A stretch of DNA of 64,000 bases from Leptobrachium leishanense (lineage: Eukaryota > Chordata > Amphibia > Anura > Megophryidae): contig CM019063.1 of NCBI GenBank assembly GCA_009667805.1, positions 355,222,942 through 355,286,941 of the forward strand, written 5' to 3'. A program made the position numbers and the translations under genes. The notes beneath the pieces are model-generated. The model did not search any database, was not told the origin of the DNA, and saw only the letters and a list, made by a program, of their open reading frames with translations. Below, one piece after another: positions 24,146 through 35,831 of this stretch. How positions within the stretch are numbered: position 1 is the stretch's first letter; the number at the start of each line of letters is the position of its first letter.

Positions 24146-24724
24146 TGTCACACCGCCCCGCAACACGCCACCCACCTCAGGTAGTGGCCGGATCCAGGAG
24201 GGTGTCGCCGCAGTAGACTCGACAACTTGGAGGCCTCCCAGGGTCCCATGTTGCCTCTCATGGGCCGCTCTGTGCCTGCACACTGGGTGGGACAGTCCGT
24301 GGCGTCCGACATCATTGGGGTGGGTGCGGATGCCCAAATTGGTTGGTCGGGCCCAGGGGGAGGGTCCCCAGCCCTGACGGACCTGATGGGGAACTGCGCC
24401 AGCCACCTCTGGATCCTGATTGGTTGGTGGGGTGCTCCTGGGGAGGAGCTAGACTACCTCACCACCTATATAAGGATTCCCCGGGCAGTCTCTCATTGCT
24501 TCAGCATTGTATAACTCCTAGTAGTGTTTACTCTTGAGAAGCTACTTATTTCAGATTTTGCCGTTTATCAGTTCCTGGCTAGTTACTCGACCATTCCTGT
24601 CTTGCCGCCTATCCCTGACCACGATTTTGTTCTGACCACATCTCTGGAAAACTCCTTAGTAGCACGATTCTGAACCTAACACCTCACCTCTGCAGTCTGC
24701 ACCTGGGTTCTGCCTACCCTGACA
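24146..24724 (+). repeat. Solo LTR, probably gypsy type
   Basis: 579-bp GC-rich block in AT-rich surroundings. It starts TGTCACACCG and ends CCCTGACA, giving a 5-bp TGTCA/TGACA inverted end. It has a TATA-like CCTATATAAGG near 24466. The flanks GGTGT (24141-24145) and GGTTT (24725-24729) match at 4 of 5 bases, as for an old 5-bp target duplication. No internal retroelement sequence lies on either side, so it probably formed by LTR-LTR recombination. ORFs inside (24023-24537) are incidental. Confidence 0.7.
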
Positions 24725-27700
24725 GGTTTCTTGCTCAAGGACACTTACTGGAGAGGTGCTTTGGCTGGGATTCAAACCTGTGTCGGTTGATTGTATACAA
24801 ATGACATGCTTGATAAAAGGCCATTATTCTACAAAGTCAAATGTGAATACATGTGCACATTTGCAGATGGATGTTAAATACGGGGGGGGGGTGCCACTGT
24901 AAACAGTTTGATAACAACAACCTAAAGGAATTAAAGGGATATAACATAAAAGTGGTCAGGGGCAGGATCTGTTTAACGTGGTGGCTATTAGAGCTGCAGG
25001 AGAAAGTATTGAAGGCCCTCTAGAAAGTTAACCATGTCAGCATCAATTGCAACCAACAAAATGAGTTTAAATGGGATAGGATAGAGATAGTGAGAACAAT
25101 GGGACAGGGCCATAACAGAGCTGAAACGAATGCTACAGAGACACAGTAACATTTTCCACGCCAGGCCCATGATGTCCTTTATCCGGCATTGAGGCAGTGT
25201 GAAACTAGAGCAACAAACATGCGGTTGCAGAAGCACAGGGGTGATGAGATTAATATAGGAGACGCACAGACACTAGAAAATTAGAATTTAAAATAAGGTG
25301 GAGGATAGAGTGGGTGGAAGAGGAGCAGATGTGTTGTTTGGAGCTCTAATGGAGGAGAAAAGTATATTGGAATTTACCTTTTAGAAGAATGGGCAAAATA
25401 TTTTGCCTAAAAATGGAGCAGATTGTTAGGGTTTAGGGTAAAGGTCAGTGGCGACTCTAGGAACAATATATAGAGAGGGCATATAAGATACCACAGTCTA
25501 AACTGGGGGGCACTAATAATTTTTGCCACTAAATCATACCACTGAAAAAACCTAAATAACTATATATAAATAAGATTCAATAATCCCAGAGTAATGTGAT
25601 GCAATGATAGTTTTTTGTTGTACTAACCTGATACATAAATAATAATAATAAATTATATTTTATTCGCCACAATATGGTGGTTTTTGCCGACGTCCTTCAG
25701 CGACTCTAATTTTGGCAAATTACGGTGACCATTCGCTAAATAGTAAATTCACCATATTTTCGGCGAAATTGATTCCCCGAAATGTGGCAAAAGACAAAGG
25801 ATCTATATCTGAATAGACCCTTTAGTTTTTAACTTCCATAGTAACCAATAAAAATGCCATAAAACTAGGGAAATAAAATAAAAATAAATAAACAGTGAGG
25901 CATGTAGCCCAACCATTAACCCCTAAAATGACATTAAATAAAGTGAAAACATGCAATGAATAGACTGTGGGGCATGAAGCCTAGCCACTAACTCCTAAAA
26001 TACCAGTTATCAAGTGAAAATGTAAAATATATACACTGTGAGGCATGTAGCCTTCCCATTAACCCTTAATATACAACTAAACCAAGGCAAAAACAAAAGT
26101 AATACACAATGTAATATATAGTCTGACCATTAACCCTGTCACTGCTGAGCCATATCCACCCTGTGATAAAAAAATTGTTTCGTTTTTATTTTATTATTTA
26201 CAATTTTGTCTTTACTCTGGTACAATATGGTCATGTTGGGTATCACTGGAAATGCCAGACTTTGCCCTTTTCAATGACACCTTGTCAGGTACGACGAACG
26301 GGGCCAGAGATACATCGGTCCGAAGATGTGGGGGAAGCTGGAGGCTGAATCCTGGCGGGGGCACATGGGGGGCAAGGAATAACCTAGGGGGGCAATTGCC
26401 CCTGCCCCCCAGAGATGCCTATGGTAAAGGTTAACCCTAAAATAAACAAATAGTAGCTTAACCCTACTCGTAAGCCTAGCCCTATCCCTGTCAGGTATTT
26501 TCAGAGAAAAATAAAATGGATGCCTGTAGCCATCTTGTTTAATCATATATATCTATACTTTTATATGTAAAGTCTTTCTCAACTTTAACCTAGTTTTAAA
26601 ATGAACTCAGTGATTTTTTTTAGAAACAGGTTCATTGTAAGGTAACTCATTAGAGAGGAATGTGTTTAAAATTATAATCATTAGATTATAATCGCTAGAC
26701 TAGGGAGGATGTCTTTATATGATATATTGCAGAGCCTAAGTGCTAGTCATAGACAATTTATAGGTAAGCAGTCTTTGTGTTAAATAAATAAAATTGTTTA
26801 AAATTTATATGCACAAATATCTATGCACGTATCTATGCTATCCACGAAAATATATTCTTATAATTAATATAGATTCTATTATTTAGTAGCACAGCTATAA
26901 TAGTAACTCCAATATATATTTTGAAGTTTATTATAGCTATGTAGGCAGTATACTGAAGAATAGAAGTATTTTCTGCTGATGTAACTGTAAAGGAATGTTA
27001 ATTGATAAAGAAGTACTTTAGTAAAATCTTAAAATAGCTAGAACTGAGGAGATCTTAAATATTAATTTGACAACCCGAGACACCCTGTCTGGTGTGAATA
27101 TGAGGTTCTTTTGTTCAAAATAAGATATGGAGATTGACCTATGCCCTGAGATAAGGAATTTCAAATCAATTTGTGATATTTTATTTGAAAAGCAATACTG
27201 CCGTCTTGTGGTGTAGTAAAGGTTGACAGTTTTCTGGAATTCTCATAGGCATATGCTATATGCAAAGTAGAGAGGTACGTAATAAATGACGTGATATTGC
27301 TCTATAACTAAACAGAACACAATGAGTAGAAGGCATTCATTCATTCGTTCATTCATGCCACAACATCACTTCTCTTCAATTCAACTCAGACCACACTTCA
27401 CTTCTCCCTCTCGGGACTTCGCTCTCATGCATTGACTCATCTCTATCACTTATAACAAGAGCATGCTCAAGGAGATGCTAAAAGAAACAAAGATGCTAAA
27501 CGATAACATCTTATAAATACGCTCACATATTCTCCAAAATACATTATATCCAAATAACTTATTGCTGCTGTAACTAAGAAGATTGCAGAAACGTTTGAAT
27601 CCAGATTTTGGACAGGTAATGTATGGAAAGCAAATAGTGGGATTAATGTAAGATATATATATATATATGTGTATATATCTTGCAATGAATATAGACTGAG

Positions 27701-28577
27701 ATTGTCAGATAGATTATTGTTAGTTCAGAGACTGACCTATTTATAACCTGCAGTATAGAAATATGGGAAGCATCTGATATATATAAGGATATAAATTGTC
27801 CTAAAGTATTTGTTTCAACAGTATTTACATAAATATATATATTAAAATTGGAAGAACTATTGTGATTGACGTATTAAGCAGAGATGTTATAATCTATGAT
27901 TTAAAAAGCAGAAGATTAGAAGCTAAATTCTCGTTATTAGGAGAGGATTCACTAAATAAGTTTTTATTACTCTAGAAATAGAATTAGTGATAGCTTTATC
28001 TTTTTGTAGATCCAGGTAGCACAAGGAGATATACATATATATCTACAAGATACTAACTTGTTTTAAATACTGGTTTGCTGGGAATACATGTTAATTGTTT
28101 TCTTTAAGCAGGATGTTTATTAAGTGAACTAACCATCTATGTATCAGTTACTAACAGGATAATATATGTTAAAATCTAGAGATCTGTGTGCAGATGGATG
28201 ATGTCGCGTTTTATAAATCTTTGATCATGTTGTGAGATTAAAATCTTTTTGCATACATAACATATATATATATATTTTTATCTAAGCTGGTTGGTTCTAT
28301 TTTTTAAAAATAAAACACGTACAATTAAAAGAATTTAGGAGAACTTCTGAGAAATATAAACGAGATAAATCTGTTGTTATTTATATCTCGTTTAAGTTTC
28401 TTACCTGATTACTATCTCCGACATATATGGAGGCACTGAGTTGAGATTGTAGTTTTTGTTTGAAATATAACTGCCAAGTACTGTCTGATATATATATTTT
28501 CTACCTCTTATCTATATTTTGACTCCTTGTTGTATTTTGACTGGTGGTTTTACGGTTGTCTAATAAATGGTGTAAAA
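24725..28577. other. AT-rich non-coding region
   Basis: No gene supported. It contains short simple repeats (ATATAT runs at 27655-27672 and 28263-28276, CATTCATT near 27340) and the tandem repeat at 25893-26100. The last part (about 26600-28577) lies directly before the gag-like frames of element D and may hold its 5' LTR and leader, but I could not find LTR ends or a primer site. Confidence 0.5.
25893..26100. repeat. Three-unit tandem repeat, ~70-bp period
   Basis: Units start near 25893, 25963 and 26034 with CAGTGAGGCATGTAGCC-like words followed by CCATTAACCCCTAAAAT-like words. They are diverged from each other. Confidence 0.65.
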
Positions 28578-30106
28578 ATGTCAGAATCTGAGTCAGGATC
28601 TGAGACTCGTGAAGATGCACATACACATTCTGATCAAATTGCGTTGATAGATGTTATGTCTTATCTAAAGGACAAATTACACGTCACAGACGATTTATTT
28701 GATTGGATAAAGGAATTGCAATCAAATGTTTCTAATTATGCTGCTCAATCTGGTCAGATCATTCAACTTTTCTTATTATTGTTTGCGAAAAATAAGTGCA
28801 GCTAAAAATAAGAAAGACAAAGAAATGCTTGTCTTCCAAATTTTGCCTGAATGCATATACTTGATCGTAGAAATGAATAAAAGATTGAATGATAAAGAAG
28901 CCATAGACAGTTTAGAAAAAGAAATCGTGCCTTGCATGATACCATAAATAAATTAACTTATGAGTCAGAACGAATGATAAAAGGAGTTGAATATGTGTGC
29001 AAAAGAGAAAGATCAAATGCAAAGAAAGATCGATCAATTGTCTCAATCAAATAAAGAACTGAATGCACAATTGGCGAGAATGAAATGCAAACATGAGAAA
29101 TTCGCTGATGAGTTACGTCAGGTAGAAGCTGATGCTAAAAGGGTTATTTCTTCTTCGTCAGAGAGATTCCCTTTGAAAGCTTTTAGCCGCGTAAATAAAT
29201 CACAGCCTATTGCTGACAGGCGTGTTTCCCTGCAGAGTGAATAAAGTGAAAGTGAAACTAATTCTCATGAGGAATGCCTCATACACATGAGTATTTCAAA
29301 TCACATCACCATCAACCAGCCGCAGCCTATAAAGCATGATAGAAAATCTTATGTAATGCGGGACTCAACTAAAATCGTCAAGTTTCTAAAGGAATCAGTA
29401 GGAATCTTTAATAGAAAGAATTCCCCGGCTATTATCAGTCATTTGGAAACTATTGAGGAAGCCTTATCTATTTTAGGTATCAATTCAGATGCTCAGAAAA
29501 TTGAGATTATCCCATGGGTCTTTGAAAGCAAGAATAGGTATTTCTTTCAGTCTTTGAAAGAGTCTGGCATAAATACTTGGACTAAAGTTGTCTCTGAGGT
29601 CAAATATGAGTTTGGGCCTCACCGCACAAGCCTGGCTGCGAAAAGGGCGATTTTAACTTTAAAATGCAGACCTAATCAAAGCCCCCGTGAATTTCTTTCA
29701 GTCCTTAAAAATGCATACAGCTTGGCTGAGAGAAACCCAGATTTTGAAAACCCTGAATTTATCCAATTATTTTATGACGCATTGCCAAATAAAATAAAGG
29801 TTATATTGGCAAGGGATTATGACCCTAACAATTGTTTGGATTGGATTTTTAAAGAGAGAATGACCCTATTTACTGTATTTGAATATAGTGAAGAAACTCA
29901 GGGAAAAAGAATTAAAAATTCACCTGAGGAAAAAGTGGAAACTCATGTTAAAAAAGGTGACATTAAATTTGAATCCCATAAAAAGAGCTACGCGGAGGTT
30001 GTGAGAGATCCTAAACCTAAGGTAGAAAAATCCAAGCCAGATCAGGAAAGGGGAATTGCCAGAGAAAATTCAGGAAATAAATTTCAACCTAGGAAGCAAT
30101 GGGTAC
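28578..30106 (+). pseudogene. Element D: retrovirus-like Gag, 5' part, decayed
   Basis: Starts at ATG 28578 with an acidic/Ser-rich head. The frame breaks near 28790 and 28935, a coiled-coil stretch follows (28987-29244, QRKIDQLSQSNKELNAQLAR) and a TGA ends it at 29242. From 29287 a 270-codon open stretch looks like a capsid: Trp/Phe-rich helices and the word QSPREFLSVLKNAYSL, which resembles a major-homology-type block, then a Lys-rich tail. No zinc knuckle is visible. The frame stops abruptly at the BEL-1 LTR (30107) and resumes at 50518. I call it retrovirus-like but cannot place it in a genus. It is an old, non-functional copy. Confidence 0.6.
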
Positions 30107-30716
30107 TGTGCTGCCTTCAGAGCGGAAATGTAAAATGTAATGTGTTTAGAGACGCCATCTAGTGGCCGTTTATTTTTACAGCACCCTGGTATTCAGCCTT
30201 CCCAGAATTCCTATAGGCTAAGTCATGTGCTTCCCTCGCTATTACAGGGGATTGTGGGAGAGAGGCCACCACTTCCTTCACCACAGGAGCTGGAAGGAAC
30301 ACTTCATTACATTCTCTTCCCCTATTGAAAGCATCGTCGGTAAGGTTATGGTCTAAATTCCTCCCAGTCACCTTACAGTTTCCCTCAGCTTAGAAGCACC
30401 TTATGTGCTGTAAATTTGTAAACCCTTACATTGCAGCCAGCTGCTTTTCATGTAGTTTTAGTCCGGCCTAGTTATAAAACCCTCATGTTTTATAAGGACA
30501 CATCCTGTCTTGTATTATTATCTATGTAAAACACGTATATATTCTGTATCTTTATATCGTATATTTCTGTTTTCCTATAGTTTTACCACATTCCTACAAC
30601 GGGTTAATAAAACCTCCAGACTGCAAACCGGTCCCGTTCATTGACTCGTAGGAGAGGTTTACCTGCCTGTTAAGCTGCACATAGACCCCGGGGGTACGTG
30701 AAATGGGGACAGGACA
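30107..30716 (+). repeat. BEL-1 5' LTR
   Basis: 610 bp, TGTGCTGCC to GGGGACAGGACA. Compared with the 3' LTR it has an extra AAATGTA-type duplication near 30128 and extra ATGTGCTTC-type bases near 30226. Confidence 0.93.
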
Positions 30717-30891
30717 GTAAAACGACGAGCATACAAGACGCGCGAAAAGTAACCGACGCGCAGAGAAGACGTGCGAAGAGTGAAACAACGCACAGATAGG
30801 AAGCGGTTGAGAGATCGGACTGTACAGAGGCCAACTACTGTCAACGCGGTTACCTGCATACGACAACCTGCAACCTTTAAACAGTCAAACC

Positions 30892-32611
30892 ATGTCACAA
30901 AGTCAGGCGTCTTCATACAAGACAAGGTCCCGATCGGGCTACTCTATCAAATCATCTGTTAGCGAAGCAGCCGCCATTGCTCGTGCTAAGGCCGAAGCCG
31001 CAAAAGCATGTGCCGCCTTTGCAGACCAGGAGATGCAGCTAAAAAAAGAGACAGCTCTTTCAGAAGCCGCTTTCAACAAAGAGAGAGCTCTTTCGGAAGC
31101 TGCCTTCAACAAAGAGAGAGCCCTTTTGGAAATCAACCTAGAGAAGCTGGCAGTAGAGAAGGAAGCGGCAGCAGCCATAGCCGAAGCAGAGGCTCTAGAA
31201 GCAGCTACGCACCCCACCGGCAAGCACAGCGGATGCAGCAGCGTGCTCGGTCCAGGAGAGGATCACCAGGACACGCTATAATGTACAACGGAGTACGTCT
31301 ATCAACACTCAAAACCAAGCAGCAATCTTCAGCCTGCACAAGAATCAATAGATGTCATCAGAGCGACAAGCCAAACGCAGCAAATAAAGCAACAAACAGC
31401 CGACTCTGAAGTTCAGCGCTTCAGACAGGAGAACGCAGAGCGTCACTGCCCGTGGCGACTTCTTTGTGCAACAAGGAAATCAGCCTCCATTCCACCGCAC
31501 AGAGACGTCTTTCACACCGAAACGGTACGATGTTAACCGGCCTAAATCAGAGACTCCTCAAAGGTATTGCTACACACCCCACCCTCCTAACAATGCACTG
31601 CAGCTCTATTCTAGTAATAGCCAAGCTACTATGGACTTTGCAAAGTTCCTCTCACGGCGTGAGCTAATCACCAAAGGACTTGTAAAGTTCAATGATCACC
31701 CAGAAAGCTACAGAGCTTGGCGGTCTACCTTTCAGAACGTAATCAGAGACTTAGACCTGTCATACAGCGAAGAGTTAGATCTCCTAGTTAATTGGCTCGG
31801 AAATGAGTCCGCAGAACATGCTAAACGTATAAGAGCAATAAATGTAAACTACCCAGAGACAGGCCTTAGAAGGATCTGGGAAAGAATTGAAGAGTGCTAT
31901 GGCTCAATAGAGGTCATAGAAAACGCCCTGTTTAAAAGAATTGATGACTTCCTAGAATATCTGGTAAAGGTTATCAGAAACTTAGAGAACTAAGTGACCT
32001 GCTCATGGAACTGCAGGTAGCCAAAGCAGAAGGAGATTTGCCTGGACTTACTTTCCTTGACACAGCAATAGGTGTCAACCCTATAGTCCAAAAGCTCCCC
32101 TACAACCTCCAGGAGCGGTGGGTCGCACATGGTTCCAATTACAAACAAATGCACAAGGTATCATTTCCTCCCTTTGATGTGTTTGTGGACTTTGGAAAAT
32201 CAACAAGCAAGAATTAGGAATGATCCCAGCTTTGATTTTATACTGTCTCATGCTGCTCCTTCCGGTCTAAGATACCATAAAACACCAGTGATAGTCCATA
32301 AAACTAATGTTTCCTCTACAGATTCCTTCCACAGGCCATCAACCTCTCCCCACTTGGAAGATAAAGCCAAAGACCCTAGCCGGCAGTGTCCCCTACACAG
32401 GAAGCCACATCCTCTTCTGAAATGCAGAGGCTTCAGAGAGAAACCCATAGAGGACCGCAAGACTTTCCTCAGGGAGAACAATATCTGCTACAAGTGTTGC
32501 TCCTCAACGTCTCACTTTGCTAGAGACTGTAAGGTCAGTGTAAAATGCACAGAATGTGACAGTACAAGTCATAACACAGCCCTACACCCTGGCCACCTCC
32601 ACATACTTTAA
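30892..32611 (+). pseudogene. BEL-1 Gag, frameshifted
   Basis: ATG at 30892. The N-terminus is Ser-rich, followed by an Ala/Glu/Lys coiled coil with a repeated EAAFNKERALS word (about 31050-31130). The frame changes near 31200, 31450, 31980 and 32200. The conserved Gag core (DUF1759-like) is at 31630-31950: FLSRRELITKGLVKF, YRAWRSTFQNVI and LVNWLGNESAEHAKRIR. The end has CPLHRKPHPLLKCRGF and the zinc knuckle CYKCCSSTSHFARDC (about 32490-32535). The ordered pieces match BEL-2 Gag closely, so this is one ancestral Gag with several indels. Confidence 0.88.
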
Positions 32612-32689
32612 TTCAAGCCGACAATACCCAAGATCATAGTGAAGAAGGAATAAACACCGAAATAGGTACACCGCACAATGTACCGAAGT

Positions 32690-35261
32690 CTGCAAAGGAG
32701 TCCTAGGCGGTTGGTCTTGTTCAAAAATCTGTCTAGTCAAAGTGTACCCAACAGGTTGCAAGGATAAAGCTGTATGTGCCTATGCAATCCTAGACGACCA
32801 AAGTAACAAATCTCTAGCGAGATCCACCTTCTTTGACATCTTCAACATTAAAGGTCCTATCTCTCCTTACTCCTTAAAGACTTGTGCAGGTACAGTCGAG
32901 ACGGCGGGGAGAAGAGCTATAGATTTCCAAGTCGAGTCTTTAGATGGCCAGACACGCCTTCTGCTACCTACTGTAATCGAATGTAACCAGATTCCAGATA
33001 ATAGAGCTGAGATTCCCACCCCCGATGCCGCAGTACATCACTCTCATCTAAAACGCATAGCTCACCTTATACCAGGACTAGACCCCCAAGCTCAGATAGT
33101 CCTACTTCTTGGGAGAGATATCTTACGAGTTCACAAAGTTAGAGATCAGATTAATGGCCCTCACAATGCTCCCTACGCCCAAAGACTTGATTTAGGATGG
33201 GTTGTTATAGGAGATGTTTGTTTGGGAAGCGTACACAAACCCACCTCAGTCAGCAACATGTTAACTAAGACTCTAGAGAACAGGCGCCCCTCCCTTTTTC
33301 AACCATGCCAAAATCTATTCCTTGTAAAAGAGCTACCACATAACACCTATCTGCCCAAATCTACCGTAGACCCTTACTGTGACAGCGACCAAGGTCACCT
33401 AAGGTCCTCAGTATTTCTCAGCACTAAAACAGATTACCAGGTAGCTATGTCCTTTGAAGATAGGTTGTTCTTAGAGATCATGGAACAGGGAATAGTTAAG
33501 GATGACTCTAACAGTTGGGTCGCGCCTCTACCCTTTAGACCCCAAAGAGAACGTTTGCCTAACAACAGAGAACAAGTCTATAAACGCTTTGTGTCTCTTA
33601 GGCGCAGTTTTCAAAGAAAGCCAGAAATGAAAAAACACTTTTTCAGCTTCATGGAGAAAATACTTGAGAACGGTCATGCAGAAGTAGCACCTACCTTGAC
33701 TGACAGTGAAGAGTGCTGGTACCTACCCATATTTGGAGTATACCATCCAAAGAAACCAGGCCAGATTAGAGCAGTGTTCGACTCTAGTGCCAAACATGAG
33801 GGTGTCTCCTTAAACAATGTCTTACTGTCAGGTCTAGACCTTAATAACAGACTCATAGGAGTACTCCTCCGTTTTCGTAAAGATTCAGTTGCATTTATGG
33901 CCGACATTCAACAGATGTTTCACTGCTTCTTTGTTAAAGAAGAACACAGAAATTTCCTGAGATTCTTTTGGTTTAAAGATAACGAACCCTCCAAAGATAT
34001 CATAGAGTACCATATGCGGGTACACATCTTTGGTAACAGCCCCTCTCCTGCAGTTGCTATTTATGGACTCAGACAGTCCGCAAAGGAAGGAGAAGCGAAA
34101 TACGGGGCAGACATTAGACACTTTGTAGATAAGGACTTCTATGTAGACGACTGTTTAAAATCACTGCCCACAGATGAGGCTGCTATCAGTCTCCTAAAAA
34201 GAACTCAAAGTATGCTCTCCCACTCAAACTTGAGACTTCACAAAATTGCTTCTAACAGCAAAGGGGTAATTAAAGCCTTCCCTTCCCAAGACCATTCTAA
34301 TGATTTGAAAGATTTAGACCTAGGTACTGACGTCCTCCCTACTCAACGGAGCCTTGGTCTGCTTTGGGACTTAAATAGTGACACCTTTACCTTTCAAGTC
34401 AGTCCAGAAGAAAAACCATACACTCGCAGGGGTACCCTGTCCGTTATAAACAGCTTTTATGATCCCCTAGGATTTGCAGCTCCCATCACCATTCAAGGTA
34501 AAGCAATACTCAGAGATCTTACCTGGGAGACAAAAGACTGGGATGACCCGCTCCCCACTGAGAAAAAGGGTTTATGGATGGAGTGGAAAAACTCTAACAG
34601 CTTTGGCCAGAGTTCACATTGCACGTCCATATGCCCCCGTGCCCTCTTCAGAAGTTCGAACACAAAACCTCTGTGTTTTCTCAGACGCATCTGTCAAAGC
34701 AATTGCTGCAGTAGCTTATCTAAAGACTGTAGACATCGAATCCAGACATTTCTATGTTTTCGTTAGTAACAGGGTACATAGAATCAGAAGATCCACTTAC
34801 CCAAAACAATGGCATTTTGTACCTACCGACCACAACCCTGCAGACCATGCTACCAGATCCGTTGCTGCTAACAATCTAAAAGACTCAACATGGCTTACAG
34901 GTCCTGCACTCTTACATAATTCTCAGAATATCACTTCTGACTGTCACACATTTCAACTGGTAAATATAGATACGGATGAAGAAGTCCGCCCTCAGGTGTC
35001 TACACTACACACAGTGACTTCAAGCAACCAGCTCGGATCTCTTAGATTTAACAAGTTCTCTACCTGGAGGTCACTTGTTAGGGGCATCGCTTGCTTAATT
35101 CACGTAGTTCGTTCTTCCAGGAATACTACGCCCGCAGAAATAAAGGACTGTAAAGGTTGGCACCGCTGTAACAGTGCCTACAAAGCAAATGAATTGGAAC
35201 CGTCAAGAAATATAATTATCCGTACAGTACAACAAGAAATCTACACTAACGAAATTGACTG
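32690..35261 (+). pseudogene. BEL-1 Pol: protease, RT, partial RNase H
   Basis: Open from about 32742 to 34766. Protease word YAILDDQSNKSLARS (Asp region typical of BEL), later LLLGRDILRVHKVR. RT: LPFRPQRERLPNN, FGVYHPKKPGQIRAVFDSS, FMADIQQMFHCFF and the catalytic FYVDDCLKSL near 34140. A one-base frameshift lies at about 34590. The next frame (to 35261) gives LCVFSDASVKAIAAVAYL (RNase H first Asp) joined directly to ESRHFYVFVSNRVHRIRRST. The middle of RNase H, including the usual PRLELCA and YTDSK blocks of BEL elements, is missing in frame. The coding continues after BEL-2 at 41184. Confidence 0.9.
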
Positions 35262-35801
35262 TGTTCTGCCCTCACAATGTGTCTGAGGCACAAAGCTTGG
35301 CAGACAGCTAACATAATAAAAATCTGGAAGCAGGATTGAAGAAAAGTCTTTACTGAACTTTATTTGTATCTTTACTTTTCAGATCTTTAAACTTTGTAAA
35401 ACTGTGGAAAATACGGAATTATGGCAATATATTAGTCTAGGAATGCAAATCTACACAAATAAGTGACAGGCATGCTACCTAGATGTAAATTACTGGCTAA
35501 CAGAAGTTTAACTTAATGTGAAGACAATCAAACACTACTAAACTAATCTAACAGTGCTTTGAGTTGCTAAAAATATATACATAACTAAAAACATGAAGGT
35601 TCTACTTACAGACTTATAAGCAGAAGGCCTGTGTAACAGAACTGTGGAGCTTGCTTTCTGCTTGACTCACTGGTAGCTATGCTGGTTGAATCTGGCTCTA
35701 CCAGGAAGTAACTGTACTGCATGGCATCAGTAATGGCCGCTCAATTAAAGAAACAGTACTCTAATAAACTAAATGCTTAGAAATTTGTAAGTGACAGAAC
35801 A
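35262..35801 (-). repeat. BEL-2 3' LTR
   Basis: 540 bp with perfect 7-bp inverted ends TGTTCTG/CAGAACA. It differs from 40639-41178 at two positions by eye (GAGTTGC versus AAGTTGC, and GTAAGTG versus GTGAGTG). Confidence 0.95.
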
Positions 35802-35831
35802 CTCCCCACTTTGGATAATAACATTATGCAA

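Noticed and set aside
24023..24537. GC-rich ORFs near 24.2 kb as a host exon
   Set aside because: They fall inside the solo LTR and have conflicting frames on both strands; no domain.
25448..26425. A DNA transposon between CAGTGGCGACTCTAGG and the GGGGGGCAATTGCCCC stretch
   Set aside because: The two ends are not inverted repeats of each other and no target duplication was found.
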